Origin: RUG100 sp050953425
Lineage (GTDB): Bacteria; Bacillota; Clostridia; Peptostreptococcales; Anaerovoracaceae
NCBI GenBank assembly: GCA_050953425.1
Contig: JBMNMQ010000004.1
Coordinates: 14,442 to 78,441, forward strand
DNA length: 64,000 nt
Direction of reading: 5' to 3'
A model generated the notes under the pieces. The model worked only from the letters and a program-made list of their open reading frames with translations. It made no database searches and was not told the origin of the DNA. Both the position numbers and the translations under genes were made by a program. Shown piece after piece: positions 1 to 8,282 of the stretch (position 1 is its first letter; every line of letters starts with the position of its first letter).

Positions 1-404
1 ATGAACTGGAATTTGAACTCACCGTACGGACGCCGGTGATGACGCTCTGCCCGTGCTCCAAGGAAATTTCCGATTTTTCCGCGCATAACCAGCGTGCTTT
101 TATTACCATTACGGCAGCCACCGACCGCTTTATCTGGATCGAAGACCTCGTGCACATCGCCGAGGAATCCGCCAGTTCACCGGTCTATTCGCTGCTCAAG
201 CGCCCGGATGAAAAATACATTACCGAACAGGCCTATGACAATCCGATGTTCGTCGAAGATGTTGCGCGGGAAGTCAAGCTGCTGATGGATGAGACTTTTA
301 TGATCCCCGAGTACACGATTGAAGTTGAGAGTGAAGAAAGCATCCATAACCATGAAGCGTACGCCAAAGTAGTGGGCGGTCTGCGCTACAACGGCGCGCA
401 GTAG
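1..404 (+). CDS. folE2: GTP cyclohydrolase FolE2 (C-terminal part)
   Basis: This is the 3' part of a type IB GTP cyclohydrolase (FolE2/MptA family), which converts GTP to 7,8-dihydroneopterin triphosphate at the entry to folate synthesis. The frame is open from base 3 and the true start lies upstream of the window. The visible part holds the family signature PVMTLCPCSKEIS followed by AHNQR; the Cys and His of this region contribute to the metal-dependent active site. The tail with the VGGLRYNG stretch is also typical. It lies 111 bp upstream of folP on the same strand, so a folate operon is likely. The assignment is firm; only the N-terminal half cannot be judged. Confidence 0.93.
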   Translation, partial: ELEFELTVRTPVMTLCPCSKEISDFSAHNQRAFITITAATDRFIWIEDLVHIAEESASSPVYSLLKRPDEKYITEQAYDNPMFVEDVAREVKLLMDETFMIPEYTIEVESEESIHNHEAYAKVVGGLRYNGAQ

Positions 405-515
405 GCCGCCGGTACGCTGCACGCTGCCATCTGTCCGCCCGTCGCGGGAACGGCGCCGATCGTGCGGAGACGGGAAGCGTTTACGAAAGACTGAAGGCGT
501 TCAAAGGAGTATTCA

Positions 516-1358
516 ATGGCGGAGAAGTACCTGCTGCTGCGGGACGGAACAAAGAAGACCTTTACTCATATGGAGATGATGGGTGTGATAAATATCACAC
601 CTGATTCTTTTTATGCGGGCTCCCGCACCCCGACGCCCGCGGCGGCGCTGCAGCGGGCCGCGCGGATGGTCGAAGAAGGCGCCGAATGGCTGGATGTCGG
701 CGGCGAATCGACGCGCCCCGGGGCGGCGGCCGTCACAGCGGAGGAAGAACAGAGGCGGGTAGTGCCGGTGATTGCGGCACTGCGCAGACGCTGGCCCGAT
801 CTGCTGCTGTCGGTGGATACCTACCGAGCCGCCACCGCGGCGGCAGCCGTGGAAGCCGGCGCCGATCTGGTCAACGACATTTCTGCCATGACGTTTGACC
901 CGCAGATGCCGGATGTGATCGCGCAGTACCGGGTACCGGTGGTGCTGATGCATATCAACGGCCGTCCCGATCATATGCAGGATGCGCCGCACTATGACGA
1001 TGTCGTCCGGGAGGTTTACCGCTTCCTCGAGGAGCGCCTCAACGCGGCGGAAAGGGCCGGCATTGCCCGGGAGCGGACGGTGATCGATCTGGGCATCGGC
1101 TTCGGCAAGACGGCGGCGCATAATCTGCAGTTGCTGCGCCGCATCGAGGACTTCGAGACACTCGGCCGTCCGCATCTTCTGGCGGTATCCCGTAAAAGTT
1201 TTATCGGAAAGGTCCTCCGGGCGTCGGATCCCGCCGACCGCCTCTACGGCACAGCCGCGATCACTGCTTACGCGGCGGGCAGAGGCATCGAAATGGCGCG
1301 CGTGCACGATGTCCGCGCCAATCTCGACGCGGCCCGCATGGCGGAGGCGCTGCGATGA
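516..1358 (+). CDS. folP: Dihydropteroate synthase
   Basis: The enzyme condenses 6-hydroxymethyl-7,8-dihydropterin diphosphate with p-aminobenzoate; it is the sulfonamide target. The 280-residue protein has the expected TIM-barrel signatures in order: MGVINITPDSF (about 22-32), GGESTRPGA, the SVDT and NDIS strands, DLGIGFGKT, SRKSFIG and a terminal RVHDV. An AAAGGAG ribosome site just ahead fixes the ATG at 516. Its last bases overlap the folK start in an ATGA arrangement, which suggests translational coupling. No folB lies between folP and folK, although that gene is common there. Confidence 0.97.
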   Translation: MAEKYLLLRDGTKKTFTHMEMMGVINITPDSFYAGSRTPTPAAALQRAARMVEEGAEWLDVGGESTRPGAAAVTAEEEQRRVVPVIAALRRRWPDLLLSVDTYRAATAAAAVEAGADLVNDISAMTFDPQMPDVIAQYRVPVVLMHINGRPDHMQDAPHYDDVVREVYRFLEERLNAAERAGIARERTVIDLGIGFGKTAAHNLQLLRRIEDFETLGRPHLLAVSRKSFIGKVLRASDPADRLYGTAAITAYAAGRGIEMARVHDVRANLDAARMAEALR

Positions 1359-1858
1359 GAGCGGCTCTGTCGCTGGGATCGAATATCGGTGACCGCTATG
1401 ACTGGCTGCGCAGGGCCCGGACAGCGCTGGCACGGCAGGCCGGGTGCATAGAGAGCTGTTCCGGGATCTGGCAGACCGCCCCGTACGGGTATACGGAGCA
1501 GGATGCATTCTGTAATCAGGCCCTGATTCTGGATACAGAACTTTCTCCCGAGGCACTGCTGACGGTGATGCAGGGGATCGAGCAGGCACTGGGCCGTGTC
1601 CGTACCATACACTGGGGACCGCGCACCATCGATCTTGATCTGATACTCTATGAAGACCGCATCCTCAAATCCGCGCGGTTAACAGTGCCGCATCCGGATT
1701 TTCGCAGCCGCCTCTTTGTACTCGGTCCGCTGGCGGAAATCGCCCCGGACTGGGTTGATCCGCAGAGCGGAAAGACGATTCGCATGCTGCTCTGGGAATG
1801 GCGTGCGCGCGCCGCGGCCGGCAGCGCGGAACAGGCTGAGAATCTGCCGGATGCCTGA
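1355..1858 (+). CDS. folK: HPPK, hydroxymethyldihydropterin diphosphokinase
   Basis: FolK transfers diphosphate from ATP to 6-hydroxymethyl-7,8-dihydropterin, making the substrate used by FolP. The 167-residue protein starts with the family motif SLGSNIGDR and has WQTAPYGYTEQDAFCN, WGPRTIDLDLILY (the ATP/Mg-binding Asp pair) and VPHPDFRSRLFVL. The ATG overlaps the folP stop by 4 bp, so the two are co-transcribed. The gene ends 7 bp from the stop of a convergent gene, and no intrinsic terminator is visible in that gap. Confidence 0.96.
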   Translation: MRAALSLGSNIGDRYDWLRRARTALARQAGCIESCSGIWQTAPYGYTEQDAFCNQALILDTELSPEALLTVMQGIEQALGRVRTIHWGPRTIDLDLILYEDRILKSARLTVPHPDFRSRLFVLGPLAEIAPDWVDPQSGKTIRMLLWEWRARAAAGSAEQAENLPDA

Positions 1859-1865
1859 TCGCTGC

Positions 1866-3290
1866 CTAATCGTGGGAGTCCGTCAGGCTTTCGTTGTAGA
1901 GCACCAGCGTTTTGGCAATTTCAAATCCCTGCTGGATGGTGATGCCTACCGCGACCAGATTGAGATCTTTGTTGGCTTGGAAGAACATCGAGGCGTCGGT
2001 GCGCATGAAGGTGAAGGAGGGCTGCAGAGTGAGATCCGCTTCCTGTCCGGCCAGCACCAGTTTGTCGGAAAGCTCCTTGTTCTTCTTCGTCGACCAGAGC
2101 GGAATGGTCGAAACAATGCGGAATTTCATGTCCGAGAGTTCCGCTGTTTCGCGATAGGCCTTGTTCATTTCCTGGAAGACCGACTGGGAGGTAGCACGGA
2201 CAAAGACGCCGAAGCGGATCTGTCCGTTTTTAGTCCTGACCTTGCCGATGTTGGCCAGCGCGGTGATGTCGCCGTCTCTGCTGTCCTCTTCCCCCTCTTT
2301 GGCGTCGTCTCCTTCACGGGCGTAGACGCCGTCGACCATCGTATACATCAGACTGAATACCGAGGCGGTATCGTTGGCGGAAAAAACTTTGTCCGGCACC
2401 TTGACTTCCTCAATTGTGCAGGATATATCTGGCTCGTTTTTGATGTTTTTTTCAACATAGGAAACGCGGGCGTTGTCCAGCTGCTCCTTCAGTTTGTCCG
2501 CTTCGCTGTTGTTGACCGTGACGACGCAGGAAGCGTCGGCCGGATAGCGGTCGGCCCGGGATCCGCCGTTCAGTGAAGCGATCTGCATGACGATGCCGTT
2601 GCTGCGGCATTCATACAGCATATCCATCAGGTCGACGATCGGCTTGGCGTGGCGGGTGTCGCGTATGGACGAATCCTCGCTGATACAGCCTCGGATGGAA
2701 ACGCGGAAAGCACGATTTCCTTCCGGCCTGGTGTAGTGAATTTTCTTGCCGATTTCATACTGTGCCGTAGCCGCGCTGCCGGTGAAGAGGCGCGGTGTGC
2801 TGCGCTCGGTGAGAGAGATGAAGTTCGAGGCGCGCAGGTACTTTTTCGGCAGATGCATGGCGCCTTTCGTCCCTCTGGTGAAGAGAACCGTGATTTCGCC
2901 GTGCTCGCGGGTGTCGGCCAGCACGCTCAGGGCGATGGCGGCCGTCTTGCAGGTCGCGCTGCGGTCGCGGCTGTCGACGCGTACCTGGTAGGTGACATCG
3001 CTGCGGGCGGTTTTCTTTCTGCCGGAAGCTTCCCGCGAAATCACCAGACCGCAGTCCGGAATCTGCCGGTGATAGTAGCGGTGCCGGTCGGCCCATTTGG
3101 TCAGGCAGCGGAATATATCGTCGTCGCTGCAGGCAGTGGGAACGCCGGACTTCATATAATCGTAGCTGGCATAGACATCATCCTTGAGCTGGTCCTCGAA
3201 CTCGGTGCTCATCGTGTCGCCGCAGCCGGTCAGCAGCAGACTGACGGCGAGTACGGATGCCAGCAGGATGGCAAGAAATTTCTTCATCAT
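1866..3290 (-). CDS. Lipoprotein resembling a catalytically dead M20C (PepD-like) dipeptidase
   Basis: A 474-residue protein with a lipoprotein signal peptide: a hydrophobic stretch ends in the lipobox LLTGC with Cys23, so it should be anchored outside the cell. Two adjacent ATGs (3290, 3287) follow an AGGAGCT site. The body aligns by eye with aminoacyl-histidine dipeptidases. The ITVLFTRGTKGAMHL segment sits where PepD has LFTVDEETGMTGA, and NFISLTERS sits where PepD has NLDSEDEG. A later SVFSLMYTMVDGVYA to FGVFVRATSQS stretch matches the end of the lid and the second catalytic half. The HxD ligand motif and the catalytic Glu pair appear to be replaced, so peptidase activity is unlikely. It may bind peptides or act as a scaffold, which is inference. 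A generic lipoprotein is the alternative. Confidence 0.6.
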   Translation of the reverse strand: MMKKFLAILLASVLAVSLLLTGCGDTMSTEFEDQLKDDVYASYDYMKSGVPTACSDDDIFRCLTKWADRHRYYHRQIPDCGLVISREASGRKKTARSDVTYQVRVDSRDRSATCKTAAIALSVLADTREHGEITVLFTRGTKGAMHLPKKYLRASNFISLTERSTPRLFTGSAATAQYEIGKKIHYTRPEGNRAFRVSIRGCISEDSSIRDTRHAKPIVDLMDMLYECRSNGIVMQIASLNGGSRADRYPADASCVVTVNNSEADKLKEQLDNARVSYVEKNIKNEPDISCTIEEVKVPDKVFSANDTASVFSLMYTMVDGVYAREGDDAKEGEEDSRDGDITALANIGKVRTKNGQIRFGVFVRATSQSVFQEMNKAYRETAELSDMKFRIVSTIPLWSTKKNKELSDKLVLAGQEADLTLQPSFTFMRTDASMFFQANKDLNLVAVGITIQQGFEIAKTLVLYNESLTDSHD

Positions 3291-3316
3291 AAGCTCCTGA
3301 TTCTATTGGCGGACAA

Positions 3317-3344
3317 AATATATCATAGCACAAACAACCGGCAA
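3317..3344 (-). promoter_or_regulatory. Putative sigma-A promoter of the M20C-like lipoprotein gene
   Basis: Read on the minus strand: TTGCCG (-35), a 16-bp spacer and TATATT (-10), ending about 27 bp before the start codon. The match is moderate, but the position is right and the stretch is AT-rich against a GC-rich background. Confidence 0.45.
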
Positions 3345-3376
3345 ATGGTACTTTTGTGACGGAGGTTTCACCTTCC

Positions 3377-3450
3377 GGAGGATGCACTTTCCGGCCCCCC
3401 GACGGAGGATGCACTTTCCTGCCCCCCTGCGGAGGATGCACCTTCCGGCC
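3377..3450 (+). repeat. 27-bp direct repeat, three copies, intergenic
   Basis: Three copies begin GGAGGATGCA at 3377, 3404 and 3431, each followed by YTTTCC and a C-rich half. The period is exactly 27 bp. A degenerate relative (GGAGGTTTCACCTTCC) lies just before at 3361. The array sits between the divergent lipoprotein gene and the rpmB promoter. The 392-bp gap 3291-3682 holds only this array and the two promoters. Confidence 0.75.
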
Positions 3451-3576
3451 CTGCGGATCCGTGCGGGGCGGCAGCGTGCTCTCTGCCGGCCCCGGGCGGG
3501 ATGTCTCGGTTTGTCCTGGCGGACGCGGGCGGGAAACCGATTTGGAAAAAAGGCGGGAAAAGATTCTTAAAAAAGC

Positions 3577-3606
3577 TTGTAAGCGCCGGCGGGGATATGC
3601 TATAAT
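3577..3606 (+). promoter_or_regulatory. Sigma-A promoter for rpmB
   Basis: TTGTAA (3577-3582), an 18-bp spacer and a perfect TATAAT (3601-3606), about 77 bp upstream of the rpmB start. Confidence 0.65.
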
Positions 3607-3682
3607 ATCGAATGTTCGTGAAATCAGAACGCCCCGGCAGGGGACGCTGACATAGATACCAGAGGAAAAGGAGGTGCGGGAC

Positions 3683-3874
3683 ATGTCAAAGAAGTGCGAG
3701 ATTTGCGGCAAGGGCCAGGTTTCCGGTAACAACGTATCTCACTCGAACCGGCATACGAGAAGGAAATGGAATGCCAATATCCAGACCGTTCGGATCGAAG
3801 AAAACGGAAAGGTCAGAAAGGCCAACGTATGCACACGCTGCATCCGGTCCGGAAAAGTGAACCGCGCCGTTTAA
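3683..3874 (+). CDS. rpmB: 50S ribosomal protein L28
   Basis: A 63-residue basic protein of normal L28 length. It begins MSKKCEICGKGQVSGNNVSH and carries two CxxC pairs (CEIC near the N-terminus, CTRC near the C-terminus). It is therefore the zinc-ribbon (C+) form rather than the cysteine-free form. The ATG at 3683 is preferred over a GTG nine bases upstream because it sits at proper distance from AAAGGAGG. It has its own promoter and is followed directly by an intrinsic terminator. Confidence 0.97.
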   Translation: MSKKCEICGKGQVSGNNVSHSNRHTRRKWNANIQTVRIEENGKVRKANVCTRCIRSGKVNRAV

Positions 3875-3885
3875 GGCTGAAACAG

Positions 3886-3916
3886 AAATCTGTGTCGAAC
3901 GGCACAGATTTTTTTT
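3886..3916 (+). terminator. Intrinsic terminator after rpmB
   Basis: A perfect 9-bp stem, AAATCTGTG and CACAGATTT, with an 8-nt loop, runs straight into a T-run (to 3916). The next gene's ribosome site (TAGGAG) begins at its end, so readthrough could still express the Asp23-type gene. Confidence 0.9.
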
Positions 3917-3926
3917 AGGAGCGATC

Positions 3927-4400
3927 ATGGCTGACAACCGCAGCGAAAACTGCGTCATTAAAACAGAATACGGCGCGATCACGCTGACGCGGGAAGCGAT
4001 CGGGCAGGTGATCATGAAGGTGCTGCGCAATTACCAGGGCAGAGTGCACGTGTCCAATCACCGCGGCCGCCTGCTCGGTCTGCGGGATCGGCTCAGCCGC
4101 GTCGACGAGATCGACAATATGGAGATCCGCTTTGACGAGAGCGGGATCGTCAGCGTGCGCATCTATATCGTCATGCGCTTCGGCCTCAGCATCAGCCGCA
4201 TCACCGGGATGATGATCCGCGAAATCCACGATGCCCTGACGCGCGTCATGGGAAAAGAGCCGGCCGAGATCTGCATCGTTGTCGCCGGCGTGCTCTCCAA
4301 GAATCTGGTGCCGCGGCATATTGAAATCAGCCGCCGCTACGACGAGAAGCCGAAGAAAAAGCCGCCGCAGCCCGCACCGCAGACCCCGCAGCAGCACTGA
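3927..4400 (+). CDS. Asp23/Gls24 family (YloU-like) protein
   Basis: A 157-residue cytoplasmic protein of the Asp23/Gls24 family, small alkaline-shock or envelope-stress-linked proteins of Firmicutes. The N-terminal segment (ENCVIKTEYGAITLTREAIG) and the central alternating stretch ending in VSVRIYIVMRFG followed by an amphipathic helix fit the fold. The C-terminus is a Lys/Pro/Gln-rich tail. It stands in the classical position after rpmB. The usual next gene, the DAK-type fatty-acid kinase fakA/yloV, is absent here and recG follows after 12 bp. Confidence 0.8.
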   Translation: MADNRSENCVIKTEYGAITLTREAIGQVIMKVLRNYQGRVHVSNHRGRLLGLRDRLSRVDEIDNMEIRFDESGIVSVRIYIVMRFGLSISRITGMMIREIHDALTRVMGKEPAEICIVVAGVLSKNLVPRHIEISRRYDEKPKKKPPQPAPQTPQQH

Positions 4401-4412
4401 GAGGGGGCGCCG

Positions 4413-6425
4413 ATGACAGAACTCACCGAACTGCGGGGCGTCGGGCCGCGCAAGGCGGAGCGGCTGCAGCGGCTCTCCGTGCACAGCATCGAAGATCTCC
4501 TCTATCTGTTTCCGCGGGACTACGAGGATCGCACTGCGGTGACGCCGATCGCGGCGCTCGAACCGGGCCGGCCGGCGCTGACCGAAGGCACGGTACAGCA
4601 GGTGCGGCAGTTCACCGGACGCAGCCGGACCCGGGTGCTGCAGGCCGAGGTCGTCGACGGGGACGACCATCTGCAGGCCGTCTATTTCAACGCTTACTAC
4701 CTTTCGCGCAGCCTGCGCCGCGGCGAACATTACTACTTTTATGGTACGCCGCAGGAAAACCGCGGCCGGCTGCAGATGATCCATCCGGAATTTTCCGGCG
4801 ATCGCTCCGAGCAGGGCATTCTCCCCGTCTATCCGCTGACCGCCGGCATCCGGCAGCCGGAGATGCGTCGGCTGCAGCGGCAGGCGGCTCCCTATGCGGC
4901 CGCGGTCGCGGACGATCTGCCGGCGGAGATCATCGCCGCGCAGTCTCTCTGCTCGCTGGCCGAGGCACTTTCCTGGATTCACTTTCCGCCCGACCGGGAA
5001 CACCTGGAGCGGGCCCGGCAGCGGCTGATCTTCGACGAGCTCTTTGTTCTGCAGATCGGCGTGCAGCTGATGCGCCGCCGCGAGGAGCGCGGCATCCGCA
5101 TGGATGCGCCGGGCGCCGAACGCGAGTTCGTCGATCATCTGCCGTTCACGCTGACCGGCGCGCAGGTCAGGACCGCGGAGGAAATCGTCTGCGATATGGC
5201 TTCCGACCGGGCGATGAACCGACTGGTACAGGGTGACGTCGGTTCCGGAAAGACGGCGATCGCCGAAATCGCCCTCTACAAGGCGGTCCGCAGCGGCCGC
5301 CAGGGTGCTCTGATGGCGCCCACCGATCTGCTGATGCGGCAGCATCTGGCCGGACTGGAACGTGATTTTGCGCCGCTTCATGTTTCTGTCGGCTGGCTCA
5401 GCGGGCACATGAGCGCGGCGGAACGCAGCGAACAGCTGGAACGGCTGGCGGACGGCCGCACCGACATCGTCATCGGCACGCATGCGCTGCTGCAGCCCGA
5501 CGTCGCTTTTCATGATCTCGGGCTGGTGGTGACCGACGAACAGCACCGCTTTGGCGTCAACCAGCGCGCCAGTCTGATTGCCAAGGGCAGCAATCCGGAT
5601 ATTCTGATCATGACCGCGACGCCGATTCCGCGGACGATGGCGATGGCGCTTTACGGCGATCTCGACGTCTCGGCCGTCGATGAGCTGCCGCCGGGTCGTC
5701 AGCCTGTGCGGACGCGGGCGGTGACGACCCGTTCGCGCGACAAGGTCTACCGTTTTGTCGGTGAGGAGCTGCACCGCGGGCGTCAGGCCTTTGTCGTGGC
5801 ACCGCTGATCAGCGAGAGCGACGCCATCGATGCCGCCGGCGCCGAGGAGCTGGCGGCGGAGCTGCGCGGCCGCTTCCCCGACTTTCGCGTGGCGCTGCTG
5901 CACGGCGCCATGAAGCAGGAGGAAAAGGACGAGGTGATGCGGCGCTTTCAGCGCGGCGAGATCGATCTGCTGGCGGCAACCGTGGTGATCGAGGTCGGCA
6001 TCAATATTCCCAACGCCACCGTGATGGTCATCGAGAATGCCGAGCGGTTCGGCCTCGCACAGCTGCACCAGCTGCGCGGCCGCGTCGGCCGCGGCGGGGA
6101 GCAGTCTTACTGCGTGCTGGTGCTGGGAGAGGGCTGCGGCAAGGTGGCGCTCGAGCGGGCGCGCGTGCTCTGCGAGAGCAGTGACGGCTTTGCGATTGCC
6201 GAAAAGGATCTGGCTCTCCGCGGCCCCGGAGAAGTGCTCGGCACGCGCCAGCACGGCCTGCCGGATCTGCACCTTGCCGATCTGATGCGTGACCGGAAAG
6301 CCCTGGAAATCTGCCGCCGGCAGGCGCTGCGGCTGCTCGCGGACGATCCCGGCCTGGAACGGCATCCGGCGCTGCTGGCACGTGTGCGGCGGGCGTTCGG
6401 CGACGAACTCCGCATCGCAACCTGA
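4413..6425 (+). CDS. recG: ATP-dependent DNA helicase RecG
   Basis: RecG remodels stalled replication forks and Holliday junctions. The 670-residue protein has the full plan: an N-terminal helix-hairpin segment (LRGVGPRKAERLQRL) and wedge/OB domain, Walker A GDVGSGKT near residue 275, DEQHRFG as motif II near 375, TATPIPRT as motif III, the second RecA-like domain with VVIEVGINIPNA, and LRGRVGRGGEQSYC as motif VI. Length matches the family (about 680). Many bases are G or C, which leaves long open frames on the opposite strand that are not genes. Confidence 0.97.
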   Translation: MTELTELRGVGPRKAERLQRLSVHSIEDLLYLFPRDYEDRTAVTPIAALEPGRPALTEGTVQQVRQFTGRSRTRVLQAEVVDGDDHLQAVYFNAYYLSRSLRRGEHYYFYGTPQENRGRLQMIHPEFSGDRSEQGILPVYPLTAGIRQPEMRRLQRQAAPYAAAVADDLPAEIIAAQSLCSLAEALSWIHFPPDREHLERARQRLIFDELFVLQIGVQLMRRREERGIRMDAPGAEREFVDHLPFTLTGAQVRTAEEIVCDMASDRAMNRLVQGDVGSGKTAIAEIALYKAVRSGRQGALMAPTDLLMRQHLAGLERDFAPLHVSVGWLSGHMSAAERSEQLERLADGRTDIVIGTHALLQPDVAFHDLGLVVTDEQHRFGVNQRASLIAKGSNPDILIMTATPIPRTMAMALYGDLDVSAVDELPPGRQPVRTRAVTTRSRDKVYRFVGEELHRGRQAFVVAPLISESDAIDAAGAEELAAELRGRFPDFRVALLHGAMKQEEKDEVMRRFQRGEIDLLAATVVIEVGINIPNATVMVIENAERFGLAQLHQLRGRVGRGGEQSYCVLVLGEGCGKVALERARVLCESSDGFAIAEKDLALRGPGEVLGTRQHGLPDLHLADLMRDRKALEICRRQALRLLADDPGLERHPALLARVRRAFGDELRIAT

Positions 6426-6478
6426 CAGATCGGCGCATTGCACCGCCCGACGGCGGACAGAAGGGAGACAAGACAAAC

Positions 6479-7015
6479 ATGAGAATCATTGCCGGAGATT
6501 ACAAGGGGCGCAGACTGGAGGCGCCGTTGGATGACCTGATCCGTCCGACCTCGGACAAAGTCAAGGAAGCGCTGTTTTCCATACTGACCCTCGATATTTA
6601 CGATGCCGTCGTCTGCGATCTCTTCGCCGGCACCGGCAATCTGGGACTGGAAGCGCTGAGCCGCGGCGCCGCCCGCTGCTGGTTCGGCGACCACGCCGGC
6701 GAGAGCATTCAGCTGATCAAGAAGAATACGGCGCTCTGCCGCGCCGAGCACAAGAGCACCATCATCCACGGCGATTACAAAAAGGTGCTCTCCCGGATCG
6801 ACGAAAAGATCGATCTGTTCTTTCTCGACCCACCCTATCACAAGAACCTGCTGCCCCGCGTCTTTGCGGAGATCGCCGCCCGCGATCTGCTCGCCGAAGG
6901 CGGCAAGATCATCGCTGAACACGCGCGGCAGCAGCTGCTGCCCGAGGAACTCGCCGGTTTCAGAAAAACGAAGGAACGGAGCTACGGTAGAGTTGTGCTT
7001 TCGATATACATGTGA
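6479..7015 (+). CDS. rsmD: 16S rRNA (guanine(966)-N2)-methyltransferase RsmD
   Basis: RsmD methylates G966 of 16S rRNA using S-adenosylmethionine. The 178-residue protein has the family start MRIIAGDYKGRRLEAP, the RPTSDKVKEALFSIL segment, SAM-binding motif I DLFAGTGNLGLEALSRGA and catalytic motif IV DPPY (LFFLDPPYHKN). AAGGGAGA precedes the ATG. It lies between recG and coaD, a classical order, with coaD 41 bp downstream. Confidence 0.95.
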   Translation: MRIIAGDYKGRRLEAPLDDLIRPTSDKVKEALFSILTLDIYDAVVCDLFAGTGNLGLEALSRGAARCWFGDHAGESIQLIKKNTALCRAEHKSTIIHGDYKKVLSRIDEKIDLFFLDPPYHKNLLPRVFAEIAARDLLAEGGKIIAEHARQQLLPEELAGFRKTKERSYGRVVLSIYM

Positions 7016-7056
7016 TAAACTTAACACAACTTTGACATTCCGGAGGTAGGAATACT

Positions 7057-7545
7057 ATGAATAAAGCTCTGTACGCCGGTTCTTTCGATCCCCTGACCTG
7101 CGGGCATCTCGATCTGATCCGCAGGGCAGCGAAAATCTGCGACCGGCTGGTGGTCGGCGTCATCGACAACCCTTCCAAGGTTCCGCTTTTTTCGGTGGCC
7201 GAACGCGTTGCCATGATCCGGGAAGCGGCCGCCGCCTATCCGAATGTTTCCGTCGATCATTTTTCCGGTCTGCTGGCGGAATATGTCAATCGCAATGATT
7301 TTGACATCGTCGTCCGCGGCCTGCGCGGGAGCATGGATTTTGCCAGCGAAATTCAGATGGCGCAGATGAACGCCAGACTGTACGAGAGCCGGGTGGAGAC
7401 GATTTTTCTGATGACCGATCCGGGTTATTCGTATTTCAGTTCCTCTATGGCCAAAGAAGTGTATTCACTGGGCGGTGACATCGAAGGACTGGTCCCGGAC
7501 GTCGTCGCGGAGAAAATGAAGGAAAAATTCAACGGAGGTAAGTGA
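7057..7545 (+). CDS. coaD: Phosphopantetheine adenylyltransferase
   Basis: CoaD makes dephospho-CoA from 4'-phosphopantetheine and ATP, the penultimate CoA step. The 162-residue protein shows AGSFDPLTCGHLD (TxGH nucleotidyltransferase motif, residues 14-17), VRGLRGSMDFASEIQMAQMN and YSYFSSSMAKEV, all family markers. A GGAGG sits ahead of the ATG. Its TGA overlaps the ATG of the next gene (TGATG), which suggests coupled translation. Confidence 0.97.
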   Translation: MNKALYAGSFDPLTCGHLDLIRRAAKICDRLVVGVIDNPSKVPLFSVAERVAMIREAAAAYPNVSVDHFSGLLAEYVNRNDFDIVVRGLRGSMDFASEIQMAQMNARLYESRVETIFLMTDPGYSYFSSSMAKEVYSLGGDIEGLVPDVVAEKMKEKFNGGK

Positions 7546-8228
7546 TGAACGTGGGAGAAGAAAGCGTACTGGAACTGCTGGAGGAAATCGAAGAAATTGT
7601 TGATACCAGCAACGGTGTCCCGCTGACCGGCAAAATCATGGTGGATGCCGGCGAAATGCTGGAGATCGTGCAGGAAATCCGCACCTCGCTGCCGGATGAA
7701 ATCCAGCAGGCGCAGTGGATCAAGAACGAACGCGACCGCATCCTCGGTGAGGCCAAATCCGAATACGAAGCCATCATCAACAACGCGCAGCAGCAGGCGG
7801 AGGACCTGGTCGAACATGACAAGATCATGATGGAGGCCAGAAAGCGCGCCGACGCCATGCTGGAGAAGACGCGGGATACGGTTCGACAGCTGAAGATGAG
7901 CACCTACGATTATGTCGACGGCATCCTCTTTGACTTTCAGGAAAAGATGGATGAACTTTCCAAGACGTACTTCAGTGACTTCTTCAATCAGCTGGAGACA
8001 ACGTTCAACGGCATCAACACGACGCTGGAGGAAAATCGTGACGAGATCAAGGAGATGGCGTACCGCACCTCGATGAACCTCGACGAAAAGAAGCAGGGCG
8101 GAGAAGCGCCGCAGGACGCCGGCGGCGACCAGGCGCAGCAGCCGTCTGCGGAAGAAGAGGAGCAGGCCGCGGCGGCGGATGAATATTCCGACTACGTGTA
8201 CGAGGACGAACCGGACGACCGCTCCTGA
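7545..8228 (+). CDS. Coiled-coil protein of the coaD-tmcAL interval (ATPase subunit-like or DivIVA-like)
   Basis: A 227-residue soluble protein. An N-terminal Glu/Leu-rich helix (ESVLELLEEIEEIVD) is followed by a long predicted coiled coil (about residues 45-165) of charged and Gln/Ala-rich heptads, and an acidic disordered tail rich in Glu, Ala, Asp and Tyr (EYSDYVYEDEPDD). Related proteins between coaD and ylbM in Clostridia are often labelled ATPase or V-type ATPase subunit H-like, without functional proof. The ATG at 7545 is chosen because GGAGG lies 6 bp upstream; a GTG three bases earlier is possible. No membrane segment is seen. Function unknown. Confidence 0.7.
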   Translation: MNVGEESVLELLEEIEEIVDTSNGVPLTGKIMVDAGEMLEIVQEIRTSLPDEIQQAQWIKNERDRILGEAKSEYEAIINNAQQQAEDLVEHDKIMMEARKRADAMLEKTRDTVRQLKMSTYDYVDGILFDFQEKMDELSKTYFSDFFNQLETTFNGINTTLEENRDEIKEMAYRTSMNLDEKKQGGEAPQDAGGDQAQQPSAEEEEQAAAADEYSDYVYEDEPDDRS

Positions 8229-8282
8229 CGAGCGGTTCTGAACCGCCGGCGGGCGGCCGCCCGGCGAAAAGCGGGGGCAGCC

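Noticed and set aside
3915..6476. An open frame of about 850 codons on the minus strand opposite the Asp23-type gene and recG
   Set aside because: It mirrors well-supported plus-strand genes in GC-rich DNA, has no ribosome site or recognisable motifs, and its composition is that of an antisense shadow.
8229..8282. Terminator between the coiled-coil gene and tmcAL
   Set aside because: A GC-rich inverted repeat is present but no T-run follows, so it is not a convincing intrinsic terminator.
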